A stretch of 64,000 nucleotides of DNA, from NCBI RefSeq assembly GCF_900113805.1, contig NZ_FOQT01000005.1, positions 124,001 to 188,000 of the forward strand. Reading direction: 5' to 3'. Below, piece after piece: positions 36,305 to 45,826 of the stretch (position 1 is its first letter; each line of letters starts with the position of its first letter). The notes beneath the pieces were generated by a model. That model ran no database searches and was not told the DNA's origin. It saw nothing but the letters and a program-made list of their open reading frames with translations. The stretch is from Halpernia frigidisoli (GTDB lineage Bacteria; Bacteroidota; Bacteroidia; Flavobacteriales; Weeksellaceae). Both the position numbers and the translations under genes were made by a program.

Positions 36305-36322
36305 AAATAAGTTTTATATTTG
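36294..36322 (+). promoter_or_regulatory. Promoter of the HU gene
   Basis: TTTG at 36294-36297 and TATATTTG at 36315-36322 with 17 bp between them fit the Bacteroidota -33/-7 pattern. The predicted start is near 36329, 22 bp before the HU ATG. The -33 box lies inside mutY on the other strand. Confidence 0.75.
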
Positions 36323-36350
36323 CACACCAAAAATATAAACAAAAAAGGAA

Positions 36351-36641
36351 ATGACAAAGGCAGAATTGGTAAACACCATCTCAAATAAATTAGGCGTAGA
36401 AAAGAACGACACGCAGAAAGTGATCGAAGCTTTCATGCAAGAGGTGAGAACTTCTATGTATAATGGTGATAATGTTTATCTTAGAGGTTTCGGATCATTC
36501 ATTATTAAGACCAGAGCAGCAAAAACAGGAAGAAATATTTCTAAAAATACTGCCATCGAAATCCCGGCGCACAACATCCCGGCTTTTAAACCTTCCAAAA
36601 CTTTTGTTGAGAAGATCAAAACGAAAGTACCAGTAAAATAA
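36351..36641 (+). CDS. HU-family histone-like DNA-binding protein
   Basis: 96 residues with the complete HU/IHF fold: MTKAELVNTISNKLGVEKND, then NVYLRGFGSFIIKTRAAKTG, with the DNA-clamp arm GRNISKNTAIEIPAHN and PAFKPSKTF. It bends and compacts DNA. It has its own good promoter, and a 29-codon basic gene follows 31 bp downstream, probably in the same transcript. Confidence 0.95.
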   Translation: MTKAELVNTISNKLGVEKNDTQKVIEAFMQEVRTSMYNGDNVYLRGFGSFIIKTRAAKTGRNISKNTAIEIPAHNIPAFKPSKTFVEKIKTKVPVK

Positions 36642-36672
36642 ATTAAATTTAAACTTATAAATAACAGACATT

Positions 36673-36762
36673 ATGCCAAGCGGAAAAAAAAGAAAGAGAC
36701 ATAAGGTAGCGACCCACAAAAGAAAAAAACGTAGAAGAGCGAACAGACATAAGAAAAAATAG
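36673..36762 (+). CDS. 29-residue very basic protein (candidate bS22/mS38-like ribosomal protein)
   Basis: The frame MPSGKKRKRHKVATHKRKKR continues to a TAG at 36760-36762. More than half its residues are K, R or H. It resembles the short AURKAIP1/COX24 (mS38) region, known in bacteria as the mycobacterial small-subunit protein bS22, and similar 29-residue proteins are common in Bacteroidota as I recall. It would sit in the small ribosomal subunit. It follows HU after 31 bp. It is too short for usual gene finders, but its composition and frame are convincing. Confidence 0.75.
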   Translation: MPSGKKRKRHKVATHKRKKRRRANRHKKK

Positions 36763-36875
36763 GCTCTTTTTAGCAAATATATAAATATAGTTAATGTGAA
36801 TTTCCTACAATTTCCATTGACTATATTTTTGTTTTACCCTATTTTTAAATATTAAGAAACACCTCATTTTTATTA

Positions 36876-38435
36876 ATGAAGAAAGAACTGATCATATCGC
36901 ATGAAGATGACTACACTAAAATCGCGCTTTTAGAGGAAGGACGATTGTTTGAGCTTCATGAAGAAGAAATGAAAAGTGATTTTGTAGTTGGCGATCTTTT
37001 TCTGGGAAAAGTGAAAAAACTGGCACCAAATCTTAATGCTGCTTTCGTGAATATTGGTTATGATAAAGACGCATTTCTGCATTATCAGGATCTTGGACCG
37101 GAATATCTTACTTACTCCAGTTTTCTGAAAAGCGTAATTACCAAAAAACTCGATACGCCTGGATTAAAGAATTTTCCCATTGAAAAGGAAATTTCGAAAA
37201 ACGGACTAATCGATAAAGTTTTAGCGAAAGACGACACGGTTTTACTACAAATTACAAAAGAACCGATTTCAACGAAAGGACCAAGAATTTCGACACAAAT
37301 CTCACTTACAGGAAGATTTTTAGTTTTAATTCCCTTTGACAACAAAGTTTCAATTTCAAAAAAAATTGAAGATTCTGCTGAAAAAATAAGATTGCGGACT
37401 TTAATAGAAAGCATAAAACCTGAAGGTTTTGGCGTGATAATTAGAACTGTAGCCGAAGGAAAAAAAGTTGCTGAACTTCACAATGACATGAATCAACTGG
37501 TTCAAAAATGGGAAGCCACGTTTAAAAATATCCAAAAAGCGAAAGTCCCGTCTAAAATCTTGAGTGAAGAAGATAAAGCTTCCATGATTTTACGCGATAA
37601 CTTTAATGCAGATTTCGTCAATATTTTTTGTGATGATGAACAGATGGTTTCGGATATGAAAAATTATCTTGAAGTCATCGCACCGGAACGCAAAAATATT
37701 GTTCAGTTTTACGATTCTCACATTCCTTTGATGGAATATTATAACGTAGAAAAACAACTGAAACAAAGTTTTGGCAAACACGTTAATATTCCCAGTTCAA
37801 AAGGCGCTTATCTTGTTATCGAGCATACAGAAGCACTTCACGTCATCGATGTCAACTCGGGAAATAACATCAATTCCGGGAAATCCGGCAACAAAGAACA
37901 TGCACTTTACGTCAATAAAATGGCAGCCACAGAAATTGCCCGTCAGTTGCGTTTACGCGATATGGGCGGAATAATTGTGGTAGATTTTATTGATATGATC
38001 GACGCCAATCACCGCCGAGATCTTTTTGATCATCTTCGCGCAGAAATGGAACGCGACAAAGCGCGCCATAAAATCTTGCCACCAAGCAAATTTGGTTTAA
38101 TTCAAATTACAAGACAAAGAACACGTCCAGAAAAAGTGATCAAAACGAAGGAAGACAACCCGAATGAAAACGGCGAAATCCTTGCACCAGTCGTGATCGT
38201 GGAAAAAATGGAAGAGACCATTCGCAATATCATTCAGACGCACAAAGGCAAACTTTACCTTCACGTCCACCCTTTCGTAGAAGCTTATTTAACCAAAGGA
38301 ATTATGAGCGTTCAGACAAAATGGTATTTGAAATATAAAAAATGGGTCACAATAATTCCCCGCGATTCCTTTAAATATCTGGAATACAAACTTTTGAACA
38401 GCGACAAAAAAGAACTCTCAGGTTATTCAAACTAA
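36876..38435 (+). CDS. Ribonuclease G/E family endoribonuclease
   Basis: 519 residues, the shape of RNase G without the long C-terminal scaffold of RNase E. S1 domain near residues 35-120 (VGDLFLGKVKKLAPNLNAAF, VNIGYDKDAFLH). The DNase I-like catalytic part holds ALHVIDVNSGNNINSG and GGIIVVDFIDMID with the metal-binding aspartates. The C-terminal part has IRNIIQTHKGKLYLHVHPFV. It processes rRNA and degrades mRNA. It is 113 bp after the basic ribosomal protein, and a terminator follows. Confidence 0.92.
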   Translation: MKKELIISHEDDYTKIALLEEGRLFELHEEEMKSDFVVGDLFLGKVKKLAPNLNAAFVNIGYDKDAFLHYQDLGPEYLTYSSFLKSVITKKLDTPGLKNFPIEKEISKNGLIDKVLAKDDTVLLQITKEPISTKGPRISTQISLTGRFLVLIPFDNKVSISKKIEDSAEKIRLRTLIESIKPEGFGVIIRTVAEGKKVAELHNDMNQLVQKWEATFKNIQKAKVPSKILSEEDKASMILRDNFNADFVNIFCDDEQMVSDMKNYLEVIAPERKNIVQFYDSHIPLMEYYNVEKQLKQSFGKHVNIPSSKGAYLVIEHTEALHVIDVNSGNNINSGKSGNKEHALYVNKMAATEIARQLRLRDMGGIIVVDFIDMIDANHRRDLFDHLRAEMERDKARHKILPPSKFGLIQITRQRTRPEKVIKTKEDNPNENGEILAPVVIVEKMEETIRNIIQTHKGKLYLHVHPFVEAYLTKGIMSVQTKWYLKYKKWVTIIPRDSFKYLEYKLLNSDKKELSGYSN

Positions 38436-38442
38436 AATTACT

Positions 38443-38475
38443 GAAACTTTCAAAATCTGAGAGTTTCTTTTATTT
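38443..38475 (+). terminator. Terminator of the RNase G/E gene
   Basis: GAAACTTTCA pairs with TGAGAGTTTC (38443-38467, one G-T pair), followed by a T-rich run. It is 8 bp after the stop codon. Confidence 0.75.
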
Positions 38476-38588
38476 AGGAGCAAGACGGTTTTCGCTTTTT
38501 CCGAAATATGACCCGCTTTCCACTTTATCTTTTTTGGCGCTCGCTTCGCTCGCGCCAAAAAAGGATGCCGTTCCAATCGGGGCTAAAG
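38476..38588 (+). repeat. Dispersed hairpin repeat, copy 1
   Basis: Begins AGGAGCAAGACGG, then CCCGCTTTCCACTTTATC, a core hairpin TTTTTTGGCGC...GCGCCAAAAAA, then GGATGCCGTTCCAATCGGGG. It directly follows the RNase terminator. Outer parts match copies at 30198 (inverted), 52795, 56785 and 57190 (inverted). Confidence 0.75.
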
Positions 38589-38684
38589 AAGAAAATCTTT
38601 TGTTTTTTGCCGATTTTTAATACATTTCAAAGCAAAAGTTATTAAGAGTTCAAAAACCTTATTTTTACCAGATCAAAACCAAAC

Positions 38685-39482
38685 ATGAAAAACGAAAAAG
38701 TAGCCATAATCGGCGCAGGAAATTTAGGAAAATCAATTATTCAGGGATTAATTGATACAAAATCTTTTCCTTTAAAAAACATTACGGCAACCAAAAGAAA
38801 TTTAGCAGATCTAAAAGATTTTGAAGAAAAAGGCATTACAATAACTTCAGATAATTCATCAGCAGTTGAAGGATCAGAATTAATAATTGTGGCCTTGAAA
38901 CCACACAATATACTTTCCGTTTTAGAAGAAATTTCTTCAAAAATAAATCCCGACAAACACATTATCGTTTCTTTGGCAACGGGAATTTCGATTGCACAAA
39001 TTCAGAAAAGTATTGGCAAAGATCTTCCGATTTACCGTGCCATGCCAAATACAGCCGCAGATGTGCAGGAATCTGTAACCTGTATTTGCAGCACTGATTT
39101 AGACAAAGAAAGAAATGAAACGGTAAAATCTTTTTTTAATTCTATAGGTTCTACGATCCAGATCAATGAAGATTTAATGGAAGCCGCAACCGTTATTGGC
39201 GCGTGTGGAATTGCTTACGTTCTGCGTTTTATCCGCGCGATGATTCAAGGTGGAATTGAGATCGGTTTTGATGCCAACACCGCGTCAAAAATTGTAACTC
39301 AAACTGTAAAAGGCGCCTCAGAATTATTAATTCAGCGCGAGCAACATCCAGAATTTGAAATTGACAAAGTAACCACGCCAAAAGGTTGCACAATAGCCGG
39401 TCTAAATGAAATGGAACATAATGGTTTTAGTTCTGCTTTAATAAGAGGAATTGTGACTAGTTACAAAAAGATTGAAAAGTAG
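38685..39482 (+). CDS. proC: Pyrroline-5-carboxylate reductase ProC
   Basis: 265 residues, last step of proline biosynthesis (NADPH-dependent reduction of P5C). The Rossmann start is VAIIGAGNLGKSIIQGL. LIIVALKPHN and YRAMPNTAADVQESVT are family marks, and the C-terminal helical part ends TPKGCTIAGLNEMEHNGFSS. Length is usual. It is a single gene, preceded by the dispersed repeat and about 95 bp of AT-rich sequence. Confidence 0.95.
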   Translation: MKNEKVAIIGAGNLGKSIIQGLIDTKSFPLKNITATKRNLADLKDFEEKGITITSDNSSAVEGSELIIVALKPHNILSVLEEISSKINPDKHIIVSLATGISIAQIQKSIGKDLPIYRAMPNTAADVQESVTCICSTDLDKERNETVKSFFNSIGSTIQINEDLMEAATVIGACGIAYVLRFIRAMIQGGIEIGFDANTASKIVTQTVKGASELLIQREQHPEFEIDKVTTPKGCTIAGLNEMEHNGFSSALIRGIVTSYKKIEK

Positions 39483-39600
39483 ATCTAAAAATTTTAAATT
39501 AAAGTTAAAGATTTCTGCGTAAAAAAGTTATAATTTCTGGAGTTTTTAATGGTCTCTATGAGAAGAATCTGGAAGATATTTGTCAATAAAATGCACGTCA

Positions 39601-39987
39601 ATGAAATTTGCTAAAATTTTTACGTTAATATTAATTATAAGTTCATTTTTTCCTATAATTCAAATTACTTTTTTATATACAAACGGTGGTTTAATTTCGC
39701 TGTGTCAAGAAGTTATGGGATCAGATTCAAGATTTATTTCTATAATTTTAAATTTACTTTTTGCCGCCATTTTCATATTTCTATATTACAAAAGTGAAAA
39801 GTTAATTTCCAAAATTATTAGTGCAACTTTGATTTCATTTTTTGTAAACTCACTTGTAGTTTTTACAAATATTCAATTTAATGGAAATGAAGAAGGCAAT
39901 TTTTATTTTATACAATTTATAGTGGCTTCGGTTATAGTTGGAACAATTATATTATCAACTGAATATTACAGGATTTTTAAAAATTAA
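39601..39987 (+). CDS. Small four-helix membrane protein, unknown
   Basis: 128 residues from the ATG at 39601, not recognised. Hydrophobic segments are at about 2-24 (KFAKIFTLILIISSFFPII), 45-63, 72-92 and 100-122, with two to three lysines between them. There is no domain or motif I know. It is isolated between proC and the Nudix gene on the same strand, with base composition like its neighbours. It may be a real species-level gene. Confidence 0.55.
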   Translation: MKFAKIFTLILIISSFFPIIQITFLYTNGGLISLCQEVMGSDSRFISIILNLLFAAIFIFLYYKSEKLISKIISATLISFFVNSLVVFTNIQFNGNEEGNFYFIQFIVASVIVGTIILSTEYYRIFKN

Positions 39988-40030
39988 ACATTTATTCTTT
40001 TCTGTAAATCAAATTCCTTAATTTTACATT

Positions 40031-40660
40031 ATGCAAATTTTCGGAAGAGACTTATTAGATAAAATAAAAAAAGCGCCTTTGGAAGGTGAAAATGCGCATT
40101 CGATTTATTCGCCGCCTTACAGAGATGTACTTTCTGAAGAAGAAATTTTAGCAAAAAATCCAAAATTAGCCGCGGTTAATATTTTACTTTATTTAAAAGA
40201 TAATGCCTGGTATTTTCCGCTAATTCTCAGAAGTAAAAACGAGCGTGACAAACACAGCGGACAAATTTCCTTTCCTGGCGGCAAAAAAGAAGATTCTGAT
40301 CTAGATTTTAGAAAAACAGCAAAGCGCGAAACTTCCGAAGAAGTAGGAATTTCCGAAGATTATATTAGAATTATCCGGGAATTATCGCCTATTTATATTC
40401 CGCCAAGTAATTTTTACGTTCATGCTTTTGCGTCTTACACCACAAAAAATCCGGCATTTATTTTACAGGAAACCGAAGCGGTTGATTTGATAGAATTTCC
40501 GGTAGAATCCTTATTAAATCTTTCCGAAAAACCAGAAATGAAAATCTTAAATTCATCTCGTGGCGTGGAAGTTCCGGTCATTAATTTTAATGGTTATGAA
40601 ATTTGGGGCGCGACTTCTATGATATTAAGCGAGTTCAGTTTATTGTTAAAAAATATGTAA
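40031..40660 (+). CDS. Nudix hydrolase, CoA pyrophosphatase type
   Basis: 209 residues. The Nudix box GGKKEDSDLDFRKTAKRE continues TSEEVG, giving the G-x5-E-x7-RE-x2-EE pattern. Just before it is the LRSKNERDKHSGQISFPGGK segment, where the SGQISFPGG part is typical of CoA pyrophosphatases of the NudL type. It would cleave CoA or its derivatives to 3',5'-ADP and phosphopantetheine. It is followed 26 bp later by an acyltransferase gene, probably in one operon. Substrate preference is inferred from the family. Confidence 0.85.
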   Translation: MQIFGRDLLDKIKKAPLEGENAHSIYSPPYRDVLSEEEILAKNPKLAAVNILLYLKDNAWYFPLILRSKNERDKHSGQISFPGGKKEDSDLDFRKTAKRETSEEVGISEDYIRIIRELSPIYIPPSNFYVHAFASYTTKNPAFILQETEAVDLIEFPVESLLNLSEKPEMKILNSSRGVEVPVINFNGYEIWGATSMILSEFSLLLKNM

Positions 40661-40686
40661 ATTTGCGACTTAGTTCAAATTGATAA

Positions 40687-41511
40687 ATGGCAAAGAAAAA
40701 CATATTTACGGATGCTTTTGGAAATCTTTATTTCCTCAAAAGGCTCATAATTTTTGTTTTGGGAATGATTTCCTACAGAAGATTTAACGGCTTCAATAAA
40801 CTTAAAATTACCGGTACAGAAAACCTGGTAGATCTACCGGATTCAAACGTTTTATTTGTGTCCAATCACCAAACTTATTTTGCAGACGTTGCCGCGATGT
40901 ACCACGCTTTTTGCTCGGTAAATAATGGTTATTTAAATTCCATAAAAAACCCGATTTATCTTTTAAATCCAAAAGTTGATTTCTATTATGTTGCCGCGGA
41001 AGAAACTATGAATAAAGGAATTCTTTCAAGAATTTTTAAATTAGCTGGTGCAATTACCGTTAAAAGAACCTGGCGGGCGGAAGGTCATAATGTCAACCGA
41101 ATGGTTGATCTTTCAGAAATTGAAAACATAATGAAAGCGCTTGATAATGGTTGGGTGATTACCTTTCCACAAGGTACAACTTCGGCTTTTGCGCAAGGTA
41201 GAAAAGGCACGGCAAAATTGGTTAAAAATCAAAAACCGATCGTAATTCCAATAAAAATTAATGGTTTTAGACGTGCTTTTGACAAGAAAGGTTTAAAAAT
41301 AAAAGTTACCGGTGTAAAACCAACCATGGAATTTAAAAAAGCGCTCGACATTGATTATGAAAACGATGACGCACAAACTATTTTAGAAAAAATCATGCAC
41401 GGAATAGAACAGACAAATGATTTTAACCTGTTGCACGATTATGAAGAAGAATTGAAAGCGAATAAACTTGAGGAAGGTACGGCAGAAGAACCAAAGAAAT
41501 TTCTGTATTAA
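40687..41511 (+). CDS. 1-acyl-glycerol-3-phosphate acyltransferase (PlsC-like)
   Basis: 274 residues with an N-terminal membrane anchor (YFLKRLIIFVLGMISYRRF, residues 11-29). Acyltransferase motifs: SNHQTYFADVAAMY (NHx4D), GVWTVFR-like region AITVKRTWRAEGH, FPQGTTSAFAQGRKGTA (third motif, Gln for the usual Glu) and the PIVIPIKINGFRRAF block. It acylates lysophosphatidic acid in phospholipid synthesis. The gene follows the Nudix hydrolase by 26 bp and is followed by the Mur ligase after 49 bp. Confidence 0.85.
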   Translation: MAKKNIFTDAFGNLYFLKRLIIFVLGMISYRRFNGFNKLKITGTENLVDLPDSNVLFVSNHQTYFADVAAMYHAFCSVNNGYLNSIKNPIYLLNPKVDFYYVAAEETMNKGILSRIFKLAGAITVKRTWRAEGHNVNRMVDLSEIENIMKALDNGWVITFPQGTTSAFAQGRKGTAKLVKNQKPIVIPIKINGFRRAFDKKGLKIKVTGVKPTMEFKKALDIDYENDDAQTILEKIMHGIEQTNDFNLLHDYEEELKANKLEEGTAEEPKKFLY

Positions 41512-41560
41512 ATACAGTATTTTTAAAATCAAACTTCCTGAATCTAAATAAAGACAAATT

Positions 41561-42898
41561 TTGAAAACCCATTTCATCGCAATCGGCGGAAGCGCAATGC
41601 ACAATTTAGCCATCGCTTTAAAAGACAAAGGATTTGAAGTGACAGGATCTGATGATGCTATTTTTGAACCTTCAAAATCAAGACTTTCAAATAAACATAT
41701 TTTACCTGAAATTTTAGGCTGGTTTCCAGAAAAGATCACTGCAGACTTAGATGCTGTGATTTTGGGAATGCACGCCCGAATTGATAATCCCGAACTTATA
41801 AAAGCGAAAGAATTAGGTTTAAAAATATATTCTTATCCTGAATTTCTTTACGAACAATCTAAAAATAAAACACGCGTTGTAATTGGCGGTTCTCACGGAA
41901 AAACGACAATTACTTCTATGATTTTGCATGTTTTAAATTTTCACCAAAAAGACATCGATTATATGGTGGGCGCGCAATTGGAAGGTTTTGACTGCATGGT
42001 GAAAATCACCGATGATAATGATTTTATGATTTTGGAAGGCGATGAATATTTGTCTTCACCGATCGATCTACGTTCAAAATTTTTACTTTATTTACCGAAT
42101 ATTGCTTTGCTTTCCGGAATTGCTTGGGATCACATTAATGTTTTTAAAACTTTTGATGATTACATCGAACAGTTTAGAAAATTCGTCGCAAGTATAACTC
42201 CGGGCGGCGTTTTGGTTTATAACGAGGAAGATGAAGAAGTCGTAAAAGTGGTAGAAAATTCAAATAATTATTTTCGAAAAATCCCTTATAAAACGCCAGA
42301 ATATAAAATTTCTGACGGCAAAGTTTATTTAAAAACAAATATGGGCGAAATTGAATTGTCTGTTTTTGGAAAACATAATCTCCTTAATCTTGAAGGCGCA
42401 AGATTTATTTGCCAACAATTGGGCATTATGGAAGAAGAATTTTATGAAGCCATCATGAGTTTTAAAGGCGCTTCAAAACGTTTGGAAAAAATTGAGAGAA
42501 ATGACAAAGGAACTTTATATAAAGATTTTGCACACGCGCCAAGTAAAGTAAAAGCCGTGGTAAAAGCATTCTGCGAACAATTTCCAACCGAGAAAAAATA
42601 CGGTTTTTTAGAACTTCACACCTACTCTAGTTTGAATCCAGTCTTTTTAGAACAATATGATTCTGCTTTGGATGGTTTAGAAGAGGCCATCGTTTTCTAT
42701 TCTGAAGAAGCCTTAAAAATTAAAAGAATGGACGCTATTTCTGCGGATTTCATTAAAGAAAAATTTAAAAATAAAGATCTAAAAGTCTTTACAAATGCGG
42801 AAGATCTGCACAATTACTGGGAAACTTTAGATAAAACAAAAGCCGTTTTTCTGATGATGAGTTCAGGTAATTTTGGAGGATTGGATCTGGTGAAATAA
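41561..42898 (+). CDS. Mur ligase family protein, Mpl-like
   Basis: 445 residues starting at a TTG (41561) with KTHFIAIGGSAMHNLAIALK, a MurC/Mpl-type N terminus. The ATP site is VIGGSHGKTTITSM, followed by EGDEYLSSPIDLRSK and AWDHINVFKTFDDY. The C-terminal domain has FAHAPSKVKAVVKAF. Mpl joins recycled tripeptide to UDP-MurNAc during wall recycling. The Bacteroidota copies are often called peptidoglycan synthetase. The alternative is MurC itself, less likely because the LEGDEYLSS motif is of Mpl type. Confidence 0.85.
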   Translation: MKTHFIAIGGSAMHNLAIALKDKGFEVTGSDDAIFEPSKSRLSNKHILPEILGWFPEKITADLDAVILGMHARIDNPELIKAKELGLKIYSYPEFLYEQSKNKTRVVIGGSHGKTTITSMILHVLNFHQKDIDYMVGAQLEGFDCMVKITDDNDFMILEGDEYLSSPIDLRSKFLLYLPNIALLSGIAWDHINVFKTFDDYIEQFRKFVASITPGGVLVYNEEDEEVVKVVENSNNYFRKIPYKTPEYKISDGKVYLKTNMGEIELSVFGKHNLLNLEGARFICQQLGIMEEEFYEAIMSFKGASKRLEKIERNDKGTLYKDFAHAPSKVKAVVKAFCEQFPTEKKYGFLELHTYSSLNPVFLEQYDSALDGLEEAIVFYSEEALKIKRMDAISADFIKEKFKNKDLKVFTNAEDLHNYWETLDKTKAVFLMMSSGNFGGLDLVK

Positions 42899-42899
42899 T

Positions 42900-44036
42900 T
42901 TACTTTAAAGAGTAATCAGTTGGTAACATTTTTGAAATTTTATAATTTCCCCAAGTGCCGTTAAAAATTAATTTATCTTGATCTAAATAATATCCATCTG
43001 CCAAAATCTGAAAAGTTTCTCCATCGCTATCCAGTAACGTATCAATTATTCTTTGGTCTTTTGTGACATAAACAACCTGCAGCAAATTATCAAACTTTAA
43101 AAAGAGTTCACCATTTTTTCTGTAAGAATAGTCATTCTCAGAAATACTTTTTTTTAAGATTACCAAAGCAGTTTTTGAATTTTTAGTTTTTTGACTAATA
43201 ATTCTAATGTCTTTCGGCATTGCATCCAGATTTATTATTTTATTTAAATCAATTTGGCTTTTCACATAATTATTGAGCTGATCCATTTCAAGTTGAGTCG
43301 GATAATTTGGATTTGGAATAATCTTCACAGAATTTATATTAAACCCATTTTCCTTTGTTTTTTCCGCAAACAAACTTTGAAAAAAGTGCGTTGCACTTCC
43401 AATGAATGCTTCTTCACGTTGCTCTTTAAATTTGCTTTCACGTTTTTTACTGCCGCGCATTTCCGTAAATAAAGTATTTCCGTTGTAGGTCAAAGTCTGC
43501 TCGGCTTTTTCAAAATTTATTAAATCAAACTGAATCGTGTAGCCTAAATTTTCGTTTTCTATTATTAACGGATGTTTCGCCTTTGCGCGAAAAATATTAT
43601 TCTTTCTGTCAACGGCAAAAAGCAGATCTTTCTTGTTTAAAATTTTTGTAGAATTAGTGTCACCCAAAAAAGCATATTGAAAAATAGAAAAATTTCTCTC
43701 AAAATCTCTGTCTGTGTAAGGAATTAAACTTACTTCTTCTATTAATTTTTCTTTTTGCAGAGTGACTTTCAAATTTTTTCCGATCGCATCTTTCACAGGG
43801 AAAATTACTTTAGAAAAATCCTCTTTATTAATAATTAAATTTCCAGTTTTAATTGATGTCTGCAAATCAAAATTTCCCTTCTCGTCTGTAAGTGCGTTAA
43901 TCGTACTTCCATCAATATAAATGGAAACATTTGAAATGGGCACATCATTTTCATCTTTAACGCTGCCTTTTATAAACTGTGCGAAAATTATTTGACAGAA
44001 AAAAAACAAACTAATAAAAATAATTTTCTTCATCAA
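42900..44036 (-). CDS. Exported protein with a carboxypeptidase-regulatory-like domain
   Basis: 378 residues with a signal peptide (MMKKIIFISLFFFCQIIFAQ). Residues 21-95 have the CarboxypepD_reg-like repeat: FIKGSVKDENDVPISNVSIY, IDGSTINALTDEKGNFDLQT, the Ig-like unit found in front of many TonB-dependent receptors. The remaining 280 residues are unknown, mixed alpha/beta, with no plug or barrel, so it is not a receptor itself. The start codon overlaps the uvrC stop by 4 bp, so the two are cotranscribed. Confidence 0.8.
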   Translation of the reverse strand: MMKKIIFISLFFFCQIIFAQFIKGSVKDENDVPISNVSIYIDGSTINALTDEKGNFDLQTSIKTGNLIINKEDFSKVIFPVKDAIGKNLKVTLQKEKLIEEVSLIPYTDRDFERNFSIFQYAFLGDTNSTKILNKKDLLFAVDRKNNIFRAKAKHPLIIENENLGYTIQFDLINFEKAEQTLTYNGNTLFTEMRGSKKRESKFKEQREEAFIGSATHFFQSLFAEKTKENGFNINSVKIIPNPNYPTQLEMDQLNNYVKSQIDLNKIINLDAMPKDIRIISQKTKNSKTALVILKKSISENDYSYRKNGELFLKFDNLLQVVYVTKDQRIIDTLLDSDGETFQILADGYYLDQDKLIFNGTWGNYKISKMLPTDYSLK

Positions 44037-45826
44037 TTTGCATTAAAAAAATCCCAAACTATTTTTCCTTTCGATTTACCTAAAATTTCTTCTAAAATCT
44101 CAACATTCGCTTCTTTGACGCGTTTCACAGATTTTAATTTATTTAAAAGTAATTCAATTGTTTTTTCACCAACGCCCGGAATTTCTTCCAATTCAGATTT
44201 AATAGTAGAATTTGTCCGGCGCGCTCTGTGATGTTTTACGCCAAAACGGTGAGATTCATCTCGCACACGTTGCAATATTTTTAAAGTTTCCGAAGATTTA
44301 TCTAAATATAATGGAATCGGATCTTCCGGGAAAAATATTTCTTCCAGACGTTTTGCAATCCCGATTATGGTGATTTTGCCATAAAGTCCTAATAATTTTA
44401 AACTTTTCACAGCCGAACTTAGTTGGCCTTTTCCACCATCTATTAAAATTAATTGCGGCAAATCTTCGCCTTCTTCCAGCATTCTGCGGTATCTTCGGTA
44501 AATAACTTCTTCCATACTTGCAAAATCATCCGGACCGGTGACGGTTTTTATATGAAAAATCCGATAGTCTTTTTTGAAAGCTTTTCCGTCCCGAAAAACG
44601 ACACAAGCGCCGACAGGATTTGTCCCCTGAATATTTGAATTATCAAAACCTTCAATATGTCGCGGTTCTGCAGGCATTCTCAGTAATTTCTGCATTTCTG
44701 CCATTATCCGGTTCGTATGTCTTTCCGGATCAATAATTTGAACTTGCTTTAATTTTTCGATTCGATATTCTTTAGCATTTTTTTCAGATAATTCCAAAAT
44801 TCTCTTTTTGTCGCCCATTTTCGGAACATAAATTTTCACGTTCGGAATTTCTACAGTGAGATGAAATGGCAGTAAAATTTCTTTTGAGGTCGATTCAAAT
44901 TTCTGACGAATTTCAATCAAAGCTTCTTCCATAATTTCCTCATCCGTTTCTTCCAGCATTTTTTTAATTTCTGTTGTGAAAGATTGAATTATATTTCCGT
45001 TTCTGATTTTAAAATAATTGACATACGCCGCAGAGTCATCACTTGTCATTCCAAAAACATCCACATCATCAATATTTGGATTAACAACGGTGTGACGTGC
45101 GCGGTAATTTTCTAAATTTTGAAGTCTTTCTTTAATATTCTGCGCGCTTTCAAACTGCAAATTCTCTGCAAATTTCTGCATCTGAATTTCCAGATAATTC
45201 GTGGCTAACTTGAAATCGCCTTTTATAATACCGCGGATCGCTTCAATTTTTTCATCATAATCTGCTTTAGATTCAAGCATTTCGCAAGGTCCTTCACAAT
45301 TTTTTATGTGGTATTCCAAACAGACTTTATACTTTCCTTCCGAAATTTTATCAGGTGCAAGATTTAGATTGCAGGTTCTAATTTTGTAAATATTTTTAAT
45401 TGTATCCAGTAAAACACGTGCGGGACGAACTTTTGCGTAAGGTCCATAATATTCTGAGCCGTCTTTAATTTTATTTCTTGTAAGATAAATTCTCGGGAAA
45501 TTTTCATTTTTTATGACGATGTATGGGAAAGATTTATCGTCTTTTAGATTGATATTAAAAAATGGTTGATTTTCTTTAATTAAATTATTTTCGAGTAAAA
45601 GTGCGTCGTATTCGCTATTTACAACAGTCGTTTCCAGACGGACAATTCTCGAGATCATTGTTCTTGTTCTGAAACCAACCTGATTTTTATTAAAGTAAGA
45701 CATTACTCTTTTCTTTAAATTTTTGGCTTTTCCTACATAAAGTAATTTCTCATTTTTGTCGTAATATCTGTAAACGCCGGGATCGGAAGGTAAAGTCTGA
45801 AGTTGTAGTGCAAGCGCGTCTTTCAT
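44033..45826 (-). CDS. uvrC: UvrC, excinuclease ABC subunit C
   Basis: 597 residues. It makes both cuts around bulky DNA damage. GIY-YIG domain at 12-90 (PSDPGVYRYYDKNEKLLYVG, KAKNLKKRV), a cysteine cluster region (CLEYHIKNCEGPC), a UVR segment (YLEIQMQKFAENLQFESAQN), the RNase H-like domain (IEGFDNSNIQGTNPVGACVV, LILIDGGKGQLSSAVK) and a C-terminal helix-hairpin-helix (LEEIPGVGEKTIELLLNKLK). Length is normal. It is the first gene of a two-gene operon with the exported protein. Upstream is a 300-bp gap leading to groES. Confidence 0.95.
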   Translation of the reverse strand: MKDALALQLQTLPSDPGVYRYYDKNEKLLYVGKAKNLKKRVMSYFNKNQVGFRTRTMISRIVRLETTVVNSEYDALLLENNLIKENQPFFNINLKDDKSFPYIVIKNENFPRIYLTRNKIKDGSEYYGPYAKVRPARVLLDTIKNIYKIRTCNLNLAPDKISEGKYKVCLEYHIKNCEGPCEMLESKADYDEKIEAIRGIIKGDFKLATNYLEIQMQKFAENLQFESAQNIKERLQNLENYRARHTVVNPNIDDVDVFGMTSDDSAAYVNYFKIRNGNIIQSFTTEIKKMLEETDEEIMEEALIEIRQKFESTSKEILLPFHLTVEIPNVKIYVPKMGDKKRILELSEKNAKEYRIEKLKQVQIIDPERHTNRIMAEMQKLLRMPAEPRHIEGFDNSNIQGTNPVGACVVFRDGKAFKKDYRIFHIKTVTGPDDFASMEEVIYRRYRRMLEEGEDLPQLILIDGGKGQLSSAVKSLKLLGLYGKITIIGIAKRLEEIFFPEDPIPLYLDKSSETLKILQRVRDESHRFGVKHHRARRTNSTIKSELEEIPGVGEKTIELLLNKLKSVKRVKEANVEILEEILGKSKGKIVWDFFNAN

